In this document: positions 55,701 to 64,000 of the stretch, piece after piece | Layout of the letters: the number at the start of each line of letters is the position of its first letter | How positions within the stretch are numbered: the stretch's first letter is position 1 | NCBI GenBank assembly: GCA_029204225.1 | Contig: CM055100.1 | Span: 12,363,040 to 12,427,039 of the forward strand | DNA from: Diphasiastrum complanatum | Taxonomy: Eukaryota > Streptophyta > Lycopodiopsida > Lycopodiales > Lycopodiaceae | Reading direction: 5' to 3' | Length of the DNA: 64,000 nt | Notes under the pieces: model-generated | Told to the model about the DNA's origin: nothing | What the model saw: only the letters and a program-made list of their open reading frames with translations | Database searches by the model: none | Position numbers and translations under genes: made by a program

Positions 55701-56695
55701 ATGATGTTGGTATTGTACTTTTACTCATTTATGTAGATGACATCATCATTAGTGGAAATAGTGTTGATGGTATTGAAAAAATCAAGATAGATCTATCCTT
55801 AGAGTTCAAGATGGTAGATCTAGGGTGTCTTCACTTCATCTTAGGCATAGAAGTACTTAGAGGGTCTGATTTTATCTTTATAAGTCAAGTAAACTATGCT
55901 CAAAGTCTTTTGAAGAAGTTTAAGATGGAAGTATGCAAAACTGTTGACACACCAATGGAGCAAGATGTAAAAGTGCCAAATGAAGATGATGAAAGATCCT
56001 TCATGGACATCACTTTGTTTAGGCAACTTATAGGTTCCTTAATGTGGATCACTATAACTAGACCAGATCTTAGCTTTAGTGTATGTAGGTTGAGCCCATC
56101 CATGCAAAAGCCATTGAATATCCATTGGAAAAAGGCTAAGAGGATTCTAAGATACATCTCGGGTACATTGGATTTTGGGATTCTATATAGAGGAGATGTG
56201 ATTAACCTTCATGCATTTAGTGATTCAGATTTTGCAGGGGACAAGAGGGATAGGAAATCAACAAGTGCCTATTCAACTTTCATAGGAGAAGGTGTGGTTT
56301 CATGGCTTTCAAAAAAGCAAGAAACTATATCTCTATCTTCAACCGAGGCCGAGTATAATTCTTTGACAACCACTACAAAGGAGGTACTTTGGATCAAGAG
56401 ATTATTGGTGGAACTAAAGATCATGGATTCAGAGGAGGCACCAATCATCTACAATGACAATATATCAGCCCAACACCTTGCATCTAACCCAATCTTCCAT
56501 GCAAGATCTAAGCACATTGAGATATGCCATCACTTTGTGAGAGAAATGGTGCAAGCCAAGGAGATTGCTTTGGAGCATGTTCCAAGCAATGAATGTGTAG
56601 CTGATCTACTTACTAAACCACTTCAAAAGACACCTTTTATGAAGTTCAGATCATCACTTGGAGTGATTAGTAAAGCAATGATTGAACCAAGCTAG
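52727..56695 (+). CDS. Element I gag-pol polyprotein with one internal stop
   Basis: One frame, ATG 52,727 to TAG 56,693-56,695, interrupted only by TGA at 54,839-54,841. Gag: MASINAYLLDTNERLNKTNY, UBN2 region, zinc knuckle CYYCSKMGHYASEC (~residues 256-269). Protease WWIDSGASSHMT (~315). Pre-integrase TLWHKRLGHVN. Integrase CEACALSKAHK, HSDVHI, RSDNGREFIS, QNGVAERRNR, so D, D and E are intact. The TGA falls in GYAS-stop-SKGYKVYLPS, before the linker. RT: WVFKLKLNANG, QMDVSNAFLNGF, YGLKQASRSWNSRL, LLIYVDDIIISG. RNase [31 protein letters not shown], then CVADLLTKPLQKTPFM. All catalytic residues needed for reverse transcription and integration are visible. Confidence 0.95.
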
Positions 56696-56709
56696 ATAGT
56701 GAGGAGGAG

Positions 56710-57391
56710 TGTTAAAAATTCACAATTCTAGCTTGACTAGTTTTGGTCATATGACTTGTAAATAGTTAGATGGTCATGATGTGGCTTGTCACACGTGCCA
56801 AATAGCATAGGATTCCATTCATAAGGATGTTCTCAAGTAGACCTAAGTGTTAGAACCTTTGGAATGAGTCCAAATTATGCTTAGATACAAGGGAGAAAAA
56901 ATAGGAGCTATTTTTGGTAATTTTTGCATTGTTGAGGGATCTCCAAGATTCCAACCCTAACTTGGTAGGGATGAAAGATCCACCAAAATTAGCATTAGGG
57001 ATAGGTTTAGGGCTACTCATACCTGCCCAAAACCGTGATGGATCATGTATATATAGGTGATGATATCTCACCAAAATCAATCAAGCAATTTCATGATTTT
57101 TCTCTCATAATGGTGCAATTGCTGTCTATGTTCATAATTGTTTGAGGGCTTGTGATTACTAATGATTATAGGATTGAATGTAGGTCTGGTGTACAGTACT
57201 CAGACTGTGGGAGGCCGTACTTTCACACGTGTGAAGTCTTCTTCAAGGATTTGGGCCATTTAGTGAGGTTCAAGCATAGATTTTTGATGGATTTTGATGG
57301 TTCAACTTGTGCTAATCTTATGAAATCATAATCTATTGTTTCCCTCATCATTTCAAGTGTTTTAGGATCCTTATTTGTTGTAATTTTTACA
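56710..57391 (+). repeat. 3' LTR of copia element I
   Basis: 682 bp, nearly identical to the 5' LTR, with CACACGTGTG at 57,224-57,233 and TATA at about 57,048. Confidence 0.96.
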
Positions 57392-58139
57392 AAGCTCATT
57401 TCTGCCTTGGTATACAAATCCACACAGACAGAAAGCTGAAGCTGGCCTATATTACACAACAAAGGTACATCTGCAACATGTTAGTCAGATATAATATGAT
57501 GAATAGCAAGTTAGCTCTCTCACCAATGGAACCAAGACTCAAATTGTAAAAGGACTAGTGTCCCCAAACAATTCACGAGAAGTGGCAGATGTGTGAGTAT
57601 CCTTACCATTTTATTATAGGATCTCTTATGTGTGTCATGATCTGTACTAGGCCAGACATAGCTTTTGCAGTCATCTCTTTTAGTCAATTTATGACTAATG
57701 TTGGTATAACACATTGGAAGGCTCTTATCAGAGTCATGAGATATCTTCGAGCTACTATGGACTTTTGCATTTGTTATGGAGCAGTTGGCAACAACAAACT
57801 CAATTTACTCAGTGGTTTCACAGATGCAAGTTGGGCAGGATCTTACTCTCAGATATCGGTCTGCATCAATATGCTCCGACGACATTATTTTGTGATAATC
57901 AAAGTGCCATCACTTTATCAGCCAACTCTAGATCTCATTCCAAGAGTAAGCGCATTGAACTGAAGTATTATTTTGTCAAAAGCAAAGTTCTCAACGAAGA
58001 GTCAGATTGCAGTACTGTAGAATGCAAGATATGACAGCAGATGTTATTACCAAAGCATTAAGTTTGGAGTCACACAAAATATTTTGTGTAGAACTAAGTT
58101 TGAAGGTCAAGGCATTCAAGGATTCAGATTAAGGAGGAG
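57392..58139 (+). pseudogene. Copia family E RT and RNase H end, with purine tract
   Basis: HFCLGIQIHTDRKLKLAYIT, then a stop, FIIGSLMCVMICTRPDIAFA, WKALIRVMRYLRATMDF, LLSGFTDASWAGS, then in another frame TLFCDNQSAITLSANSRSHS and KRIELKYYFVKSKVLNEE. A deletion removes the middle of RNase H. Purine tract aaggaggag at 58,131-58,139 leads into LTR E. Confidence 0.88.
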
Positions 58140-58600
58140 TGTTGGATTATTCTCCTTCCTACCAATTGTCTAATCGATTTTAATCTTCATTTATTGTTAA
58201 TCCAGTTCTGCGGATTTTTTCATGTGTTTACACAATCTGCAGAATTACAAGTGTTTTTACACAGTCTACTAAATTACAAGTGTTTTTACACAGTTGGCAG
58301 AATTACACAGAGTTTAGGACAACATCTTCTTTTTCGCCTGTCAAGAATCCCGTTGAAAAATATAGCTTCTCCTTGTTCGCATTTTTTGCCTGACAAAAAT
58401 CTCGTGTAAAATCATAGTGTCGCATTTTTCACTTCTTCCAAAGAGCCTCAAATATTAAGAAAATGACTATGGGAAAGGTGGGGCAACCCTAAATGAGATT
58501 TAAGAGCACCTTCTCATTTTTGTCCTTTTTCGTCTTTTTTGTAAAAGACCACACAATGTCGCTTGTGACTATTTTAGTTCATTTCTATAGAGCTACAAAT
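58140..58600 (+). repeat. 3' LTR of copia family E (right end approximate)
   Basis: Starts TGTTGGATTATTCTCC. It matches the minus-strand copy ending at 62,318, including aagtgtttttacacag, repeated three times in varied form, and caaccctaaatgagatttaag. Confidence 0.8.
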
Positions 58601-58880
58601 AAAATCGATATCCAGACGGGTAAGCTGAACATGGCAGAGATGACAACCTGGTACCAGCAGACAAGCACGTTCTTGACTCAGATTGACTTCTAGATTTCTC
58701 TTCTATCTGGGTACCAAAGTCCATATATGTTGCACATGACCTATGCCTCTTACAATGCCACCGCAAGGTTGTGCAATTTCATCAATCCTCTAGTGAAAAA
58801 TTATGTATACAACGCCTTTCTTTCTGGAGCAAACCTTTATAACTTCGGCTTCCCTCGGGGACCAAATGCAACCAGAACAT
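58601..58880. other. Unassigned stretch between two copies of family E
   Basis: A + strand open frame (58,727-58,960) gives MLHMTYASYNATARLCNF but overlaps minus-strand copia codons at its end, and no domain is recognised. It may be remaining LTR/leader or a small foreign insert. Confidence 0.35.
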
Positions 58881-59535
58881 TAATCTTCGATGAAGATGAC
58901 ATCTCGACTAGTGAGTATCTTCTACTCGATGGGATCGAACAACTTGTAGGCTTGATTTGAAGTAGTGTAGCTGATGAAAACACACTTGATACTCTAGAAG
59001 TCAAGCTTCTTCCTGAGATCACGAGGAATCTGCGCAAAAGCAGTACATCCAGAAACTTGTAAGTTTGATAAAGAAGGTTTGGTTTCTATCCAAACTTCGA
59101 ATGTTGTTTTGTCTGAGAGGCCTTTAATAGAACATCTATTCTGAATATAGGTTGCTGTTGAAACAACTTCAGCCCAGAAGCACTTCGGAAGTGTCGCATG
59201 TGACAACATGCACTTTTCCGATTCAACTAAGGTTATGTTCTTTCTCTCAACAAGACCATTTGACTGAGGAGAATAGGAAGTGATGTATTGTTGCTCAATG
59301 CCGTTGTTAAGGAAATAGTCCTTGAATTCGCTAGAGATGTACTCTCCCCCGTTATTTGACCTCAGTGCTTTGATTCGTTTACCAGTTTGATTCTCAACAT
59401 GCTCTTTGAATTGTCTGAATTTGATAAAAGCCTCTGATTTCTGTTTAATGAAATAAACAACTATTCTTTTAGAGAATTCATCAATATAGGTAATAAAATA
59501 CTTTCCATCTAGCAATGAAGGAGTTTGCATAGGTT
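58881..59535 (-). pseudogene. Copia family E integrase, C-terminal half
   Basis: Read leftward: PMQTPSLLDGKYFITYIDEF, IKALRSNNGGEYISSEF, SYSPQSNGLVERKN, then CFWAEVVSTATYIQNRC, FEVWIETKPSLSNL, CTAFAQIPRDLRKKLDF and, after a shift, NQAYKLFDP and SRDVIFIED. The second catalytic Asp (normally SDNGGEY) is Asn. It is cut on the right by LTR F; the protease half of the same element is at 61.4-61.8 kb. Confidence 0.9.
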
Positions 59536-60314
59536 TGACAAAATTTCCAAATTTCACATGTGTGGGGAATGTCCACAAGTATGATGGATCTTTAAGCTTT
59601 GTGATTAGCATAGTAACCTGATTCTAGATTGATTAGCAAGATCTAGTTCAGAAGAAATGGCTTAACCACAATCTAGCATGCTAAGCAACTGAATATGATA
59701 GCAATGAATCAATAATTAGCAAAAGTACAAGATATTAGTGTATAAGCATTAGCTTCAACATAGTTAGAGAGAGAAAGATAGAGAGATAACAAGCAAAATA
59801 GTTTAGATCCAAAATGGCATGAGGTAGCTACAAAACTTTGGTTCTTCATCATTGATTGTGAGGAGAGCTACACATATTTATGGAGTTTGAGGTAGCTCGA
59901 GGTAGAACCACATCCATTGACATCTAAAGTGACATCTAGAGTCTATGTGACATTTGTCACTTGCCATGCATGAAATTCTACCAACTTTTCACAAGTGTGC
60001 TAGTTCTAACTAACAAAGTACAAATCATCATACATGTGTCCATTACACTTTGTGCATGCCTTGCATGTCACTATGGATCACTTACAATTAATGCATGTGA
60101 ATTGCCACAAGTTTCTACAAGCATGACTTTGTTAATTCTATGTCTACAAACTATATGCAAGTTGTATTATTCAATCTAGACATTACATAACCATGTAGCT
60201 CGAGTTCTATGTAGGCCAAACTTGGCATTTTGCATTTATGAGCTACATACTTGCATGGTATAACATTTATAACAAGCCAAGAAATCAATATGGATTGTTT
60301 TTTCAATTTTAACA
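59536..60314 (-). repeat. 3' LTR of copia family F
   Basis: Element strand TGTTAAAATTG ... AAATTTTGTCA (779 bp; terminal base pattern decayed). TATA-like near 59,870, palindrome decayed to cacatgtgtg at about 59,556. Internal F sequence lies to the right. Confidence 0.88.
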
Positions 60315-61385
60315 TTCCTTCTAAAAATAATCTATATCGATTTGAACATGGATCTTGGTATAACTCCAAGATTGGCTCTATGCTTGATGAAGGAACTTTT
60401 GCTCAAAGGTTTGGTGAGCATATCAGCAATACAAGATGACGTGTCGATGTGCTCCAAATTGATTTCCCCTCCAATGAGCTTCTCTCTCACGAAGTGATGT
60501 GCAACTTCGATATGCTTGCTCCTTGCATGGAATATCGGGTTGTTGGCAACGGCTTGGGCTTAAATGTTGTCACACATAATCATAGGTAGGTCCTCTTCCA
60601 AGATTATCTTTAGTTCCACTAGTAACCTCTTGATCCAAAGCACTTCCTTTGTTGTTGTAGTGAGTGCCTTGTACTCAGCTTCACATGATGAGAGTGATAC
60701 AGTATCTTGCTTTTTGGAAAGCCAAGATATCAGGTTGTCCAAGATATATGACATAAGCACTTGTAGATTTTCGATCTGCTCTATCACTTGCAAAATCCGA
60801 GTCAGAATAACCAATAATAGAAAGATTTTCACTTTTATACAATAAACCAAAATCAAAAGTTGAAGATAGATATCTAAGCACTCTCTTGGCCATTTTCCAA
60901 TGATAGATAGTAGGATTTTGCATAGCCTGGCTCAACTTATGAACACTGAAGCTTATTTCAGGTCTAGTTATTGTGAGCCAAATTAAGGAGCCTATAAAAA
61001 GTGTGATGTCCATGAAGGATCTTTCATCACCTTTGTTAGAGTCCTTTACATTTTGCTCCATAGGTATTTCTATACTCTTACAATTCAACATATTGAATTT
61101 CTTTAACATTGAAAGAGCATACTTGGATTGGCATACAAAAGCTTTATCTTTAAGAAAGTCAATCTCTAATCCTAGAATATAATGAATTTCTCCAAGATCT
61201 TGCATCTTGAACTCTTTTCCAAGTGCAATCTTGGTTTCCTCAACCAACTTGATGCAACTTCCTGTCAGAATGATATCATCAACATAAATAAGAAGGATGA
61301 CAATATCTTTATCAAAAAACTTGACATATAAGGAAGGATCATAGTTACTAAGATTAAATTCTAGTGACTCAAGAAAGGTGTTGAC
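60315..61385 (-). pseudogene. Copia family F: RT C-terminal part and RNase H
   Basis: Read leftward: NTFLESLEFNLSNYDPSLYV, LLIYVDDIILTG, GEIHYILGLEIDFL, MFNMLNC-type segment, [59 protein letters not shown], then after a shift [20 protein letters not shown] and the RNase H tail to about 60,330. RT is intact from its middle onward, with the YVDD box. The 5' part of F is absent: at about 61,385 the frame passes directly, still open, into family E protease. Confidence 0.92.
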
Positions 61386-61775
61386 TAGAACAGAGGTTTT
61401 CATGGCTTGACTAGACTCAAAATAACAATGTGCCAATCTATATAAGTAGCTTTGTCTCTTGCCGAGTGCAAGGATCTTATTACTCCTATCAATGATTTTG
61501 CATTGATCAGATTCAAATTCTACCTTATGACCTAAATCTATAATTCTACTCACTAATAACAGATTTGTAGAGAGTTTAGAAACATATAAGACCTTTGATA
61601 GTAATTTGAATTGATCATGCTAGAAACACAATCCTACCGTACCTTCACCTTCAGTAGTGTGAGTACTATTGTCACCAAGATGAACAAATTTCTTCATATT
61701 GTAAGAAGTGTAGAAGTTGAAGATCTCACGTTGATTGGTCATATGTTGAGTTGCTCCAGAATCCAAAAATCATGA
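61386..61775 (-). pseudogene. Copia family E: protease and pre-integrase part
   Basis: LDSGATQHMTNQREIFNF with intact catalytic Asp, then LLLVSRIIDLGHKVEF, SNKILALGKRQSYLYRLAHC and SSQAMKTSVL. It is fused in frame to F RT at ~61,385. Gag is missing; the leader/LTR joins the protease directly. Confidence 0.8.
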
Positions 61776-61849
61776 ATCATTCAAAAATGCGCTTTGATCT
61801 TTGACCTGACATCCATCCGGTCCTTGTCATTGATTGCTGAGAAGCGGTG

Positions 61850-62318
61850 AAATTGGCCATAAACATTCTGTTTGCGTAAATGAACCAAAACTTTAGCTCT
61901 GCATAAATGAACTAAAACAGCCACAGGCGACATTGTCGAGTTTTTCACAAAAAAAATGAGAAAGGCCAAAAAGGAGAAGGTGTCCTTAAATCTCATTTAG
62001 GGTTGTCCCACACTCTACAAGAGCCATTTCCTTAACATTTGAGGCTCTTTGGAAAAAGCGAAAAATGCAAAACTGTGATTTTACACGAGAATTCTGTCAA
62101 GCAAAAAATGCGAAAAAGGAGAAGCTGCATTTTTCAAGGGGATTCCTGACTGATGAAAAAGGAGACACTATTGTAAACTCCGTGTAATTCTACAGACTGT
62201 GTAAAAACACTTGTAATTATGCAGGTGTAAACACATGGGAAAATCTGTGGAACTGGATTAACAATGGATAAAGATTGAAACTAATTAGACGATTGGTACG
62301 AAGGAGAATAATCCAACA
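61850..62318 (-). repeat. LTR of copia family E (left end approximate)
   Basis: Right end at 62,318 reads TGTTGGATTATTCTCC on the element strand. It is a 5' LTR followed, after a deletion, by protease. Confidence 0.78.
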
Positions 62319-62349
62319 TAACAGAGGTAACAGAGGCGCGGCGCAAGTG

Positions 62350-62590
62350 AGATTGTGATGGGTGGACTTGGTCGAGGTGGTGAAGGATGGACATGGTTGA
62401 GGTGGTGAAGAGAGGACGCGTTGAGAAGTGAAGAAAGGACATGGTTGAGAAGTGAAGACAAGACGCGTTTGAGATGATGAAGATAGGACACGGTTGAGAA
62501 GTGAAGAAAGAACGCAGTTGAGATAATGACGGGGGAACGTAGTCGAGAAGGTGAATGAGATGATGCGGTTGAGGAGGTGGAGTAACTTGG
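62350..62590. repeat. 24-bp degenerate minisatellite, about 9-10 units
   Basis: Units such as aggacgcgttgagaagtgaa(gaaa) follow each other with variants (ggacatggttgaggtggtga...). Because 24 is a multiple of three, the minus strand reads as an 8-residue Ser/Pro/Phe repeat in all frames. Confidence 0.8.
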
Positions 62591-62849
62591 TCAAAATAGA
62601 ACTGAGAATGTGTAGAAAGTGGAGGTGTATGAAAATGGTGTGTGGGTAAGGATAGAAATCGATGGAGTGAGGTTGGATTTGGAGAGGAGATAGTGTGAGG
62701 TAGAATGGCTCTAAAAGACAAGTATGTCTAGATGTCGGTGAAGTATGGAAAGGTTGCAAAGATGGAAACGATGGATGACTGTGGAAACAGAATGTGCAGG
62801 TGGTGAAGAAAAGTTTGTAGAGGCGGAATGGATTATCTGTGGTGAGAGG
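62591..62849. other. Purine-rich flank of the minisatellite
   Basis: G/A-rich on the + strand, no domain found. It ends at the LTR D insertion point. Confidence 0.4.
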
Positions 62850-63661
62850 TGTAAAAGTCTGCAAAATAGGAACAATAATGGATCCTTAAGTGATCCACAA
62901 GAGGGATTGGATGTTAGATACAATTGATCTATCAATCAACACAAGATTTAGATCAATCTAGATCAATTCTAGGCATGAAAATCTAACAAGAACAATTATT
63001 AATGAAGATAAATGTACTTGCTGGTTTCACACGTGTGAAAATCTGTCAAAGTACGGACTCCAACCTAAAAACAAAGTAAACTATGATAGAACCTCAAATC
63101 ATCCAAAACAAATGAAGATAGATGGAGAGATTGACACGAAATTGTTTCCAAAATCAAGGTTGATGTTTTTTTTTTAATTATGGCCAAATATGCCTCTATA
63201 TATACATTTCTTGGAGCTCGAGGTATTGATGATGCATCAGATCTCACACGTGTGAGGATGCTTTGTCATATTGGGAATCATCATGCAAAATTGACACTTG
63301 GATCAAACTTTCTATTTTGAGCACTTTTGGTCCAATCTCCTACTATATGGAGATCTAATTGAAAACCTTCTAGAAGTCAAAACTCGCCTACTTCATCTTA
63401 TTCCACACGTGTGAGCTGTCCTCTACACATGGGATGTGACACCTGACCTAAGGATGTGGCTCATGCAATCAATAGATTGATGTCATGTGCCATATGACTA
63501 GAAAACTAGTTTTTGGCCTTTTTAGCCACTAGAACTTGAATATGATTATGGTACATGACAAGTACACTAATTTCACATGTGGGAACAGACTCCACACATG
63601 TGTAATCATCCTATATACATGGATTTGGCCTTGACCAAGCATAATTTTTGCATTTTTCACA
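62850..63661 (-). repeat. 3' LTR of copia family D
   Basis: 812 bp, TGTGAAAAATGC ... ACTTTTACA on the element strand. Three exact CACACGTGTG palindromes at 63,028, 63,245 and 63,404, plus a decayed one near 63,597. Same family as 46,984-47,792. Confidence 0.9.
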
Positions 63662-64000
63662 CTCCTCAAAAATCTAGCTTGGTAAATCTAGCATATATCT
63701 ATCTATAACTCTAAGAGCCAATCTTAATTTTACAACTGGATCTTTAGGCAATGCCTTGGTGAGTGTATCAGCAATGCAATCTGATGACGAAACATGAATA
63801 AGCTTGATCTCCTTTGCTTGCACTTTCTCCCTCATGAAATGATGTGAAATCTCAGTGTGCTTTGTTCGAGCATGGAAGATTGGTTTGTTTACAAGTTGTT
63901 GAGCTGCCTGATTGTCACAATATATGCATGGAATGTCTTCATTCTTGATCACATGAAGCTCCTCCAAAAGCCCTTTAAGCCAAAGAACCTCCTTTGTTGT
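63662..64000 (-). pseudogene. Copia family D RNase H C-terminus, running out of the window
   Basis: Read leftward: a start shared with TTKEVLWLKGLLEEL-type residues at the window edge, then IYCDNQAAQQLVNKPIFHAR, TKHTEISHHFMREKVQAKEI and CIADTLTKALPKDPVVKLR, ending at 63,674. The frame is open to the edge, so the element may be in good condition outside the window. Confidence 0.9.

Larger units (their letters stand above)
51233..57391 (+). mobile_element. Copia element I, young, full length
   Basis: Target duplication AAGCT at 51,228-51,232 and 57,392-57,396. LTRs at 51,233-51,915 and 56,710-57,391, which differ at only a handful of positions in ~683 bp. Primer site at 51,916-51,927, purine tract gtgaggaggag before the 3' LTR, and a 1,322-codon gag-pol frame broken only by one TGA. 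It is 6.16 kb long and by far the youngest element in the window. Confidence 0.97.

Noticed and set aside
58727-58960. Small gene MLHMTYASYN...
   Set aside because: Its right part overlaps minus-strand copia integrase-linker codons; no domain is recognised.
62350-62590. CRISPR-like array
   Set aside because: Adjacent degenerate units without unique spacers, in a plant genome.
62217-62864. Long Ser/Pro/Phe-rich minus-strand frame
   Set aside because: Produced by the 24-bp minisatellite and an LTR end.

Overview
The window is plant nuclear DNA from a large, transposon-packed genome. The evidence is plant-type Ty1/copia elements primed by initiator-Met tRNA, Ty3/gypsy elements (one with a chromodomain), long dinucleotide microsatellites and one plant-specific CC-type glutaredoxin gene. 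I cannot name the species. The only plausible intact host gene is the glutaredoxin at 25,069-25,455; nearly everything else is LTR-retrotransposon DNA at different stages of decay, much of it nested.

Layout. 0-2.4 kb: a mosaic of two copia families and an LTR fragment. 2.4-7.9 kb: a decayed gypsy pol followed by a second ORF that I call ORF-X. 8.0-9.7 kb: a chromodomain integrase end and a gypsy LTR (family C), minus strand. 10.4-14.6 kb: copia element B with LTRs and target-site duplication CTCAT. 14.7-18.3 kb: LTR C, ORF-X pieces and a second LTR B. 18.5-23 kb: a 120-bp filler copied from family H, a gypsy gag, a 1.2-kb G/T-rich repeat and an LTR. 23.4-27.4 kb: gene island with the glutaredoxin. 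27.5-32.9 kb: two copia remnants, two ORF-X remnants and a gypsy 3' end. 33.8-35.9 kb: a decayed DUF7869-type gene. 36.8-41.7 kb: non-autonomous copia element H (duplication GAGAC) sitting in an older copia RNase H. 42.3-42.9 kb: a broken histone H3-like gene. 43.3-50.4 kb: a second gypsy pol, a copia insertion, the best ORF-X and LTR C. 51.2-57.4 kb: young copia element I (near-identical LTRs, duplication AAGCT, one internal stop) inserted in copia family E. 57.4-64 kb: copia families E, F and D, mostly minus strand.

How the parts relate. Six ORF-X remnants can be recognised. Two lie downstream of pol on the same strand, and three run straight into a gypsy LTR, so ORF-X is the 3'-terminal ORF (env position) of a Tat/Athila-like gypsy family; it is the best candidate for something poorly described. 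A palindrome CACACGTGTG recurs in the LTRs of several otherwise different copia families. The histone H3-like pseudogene and the DUF7869-type gene are the other non-routine items. Insertion order can be read directly: element I is youngest; F and H are inserted into E and into an older copia; the gypsy material is generally older and carries many TAG stops.
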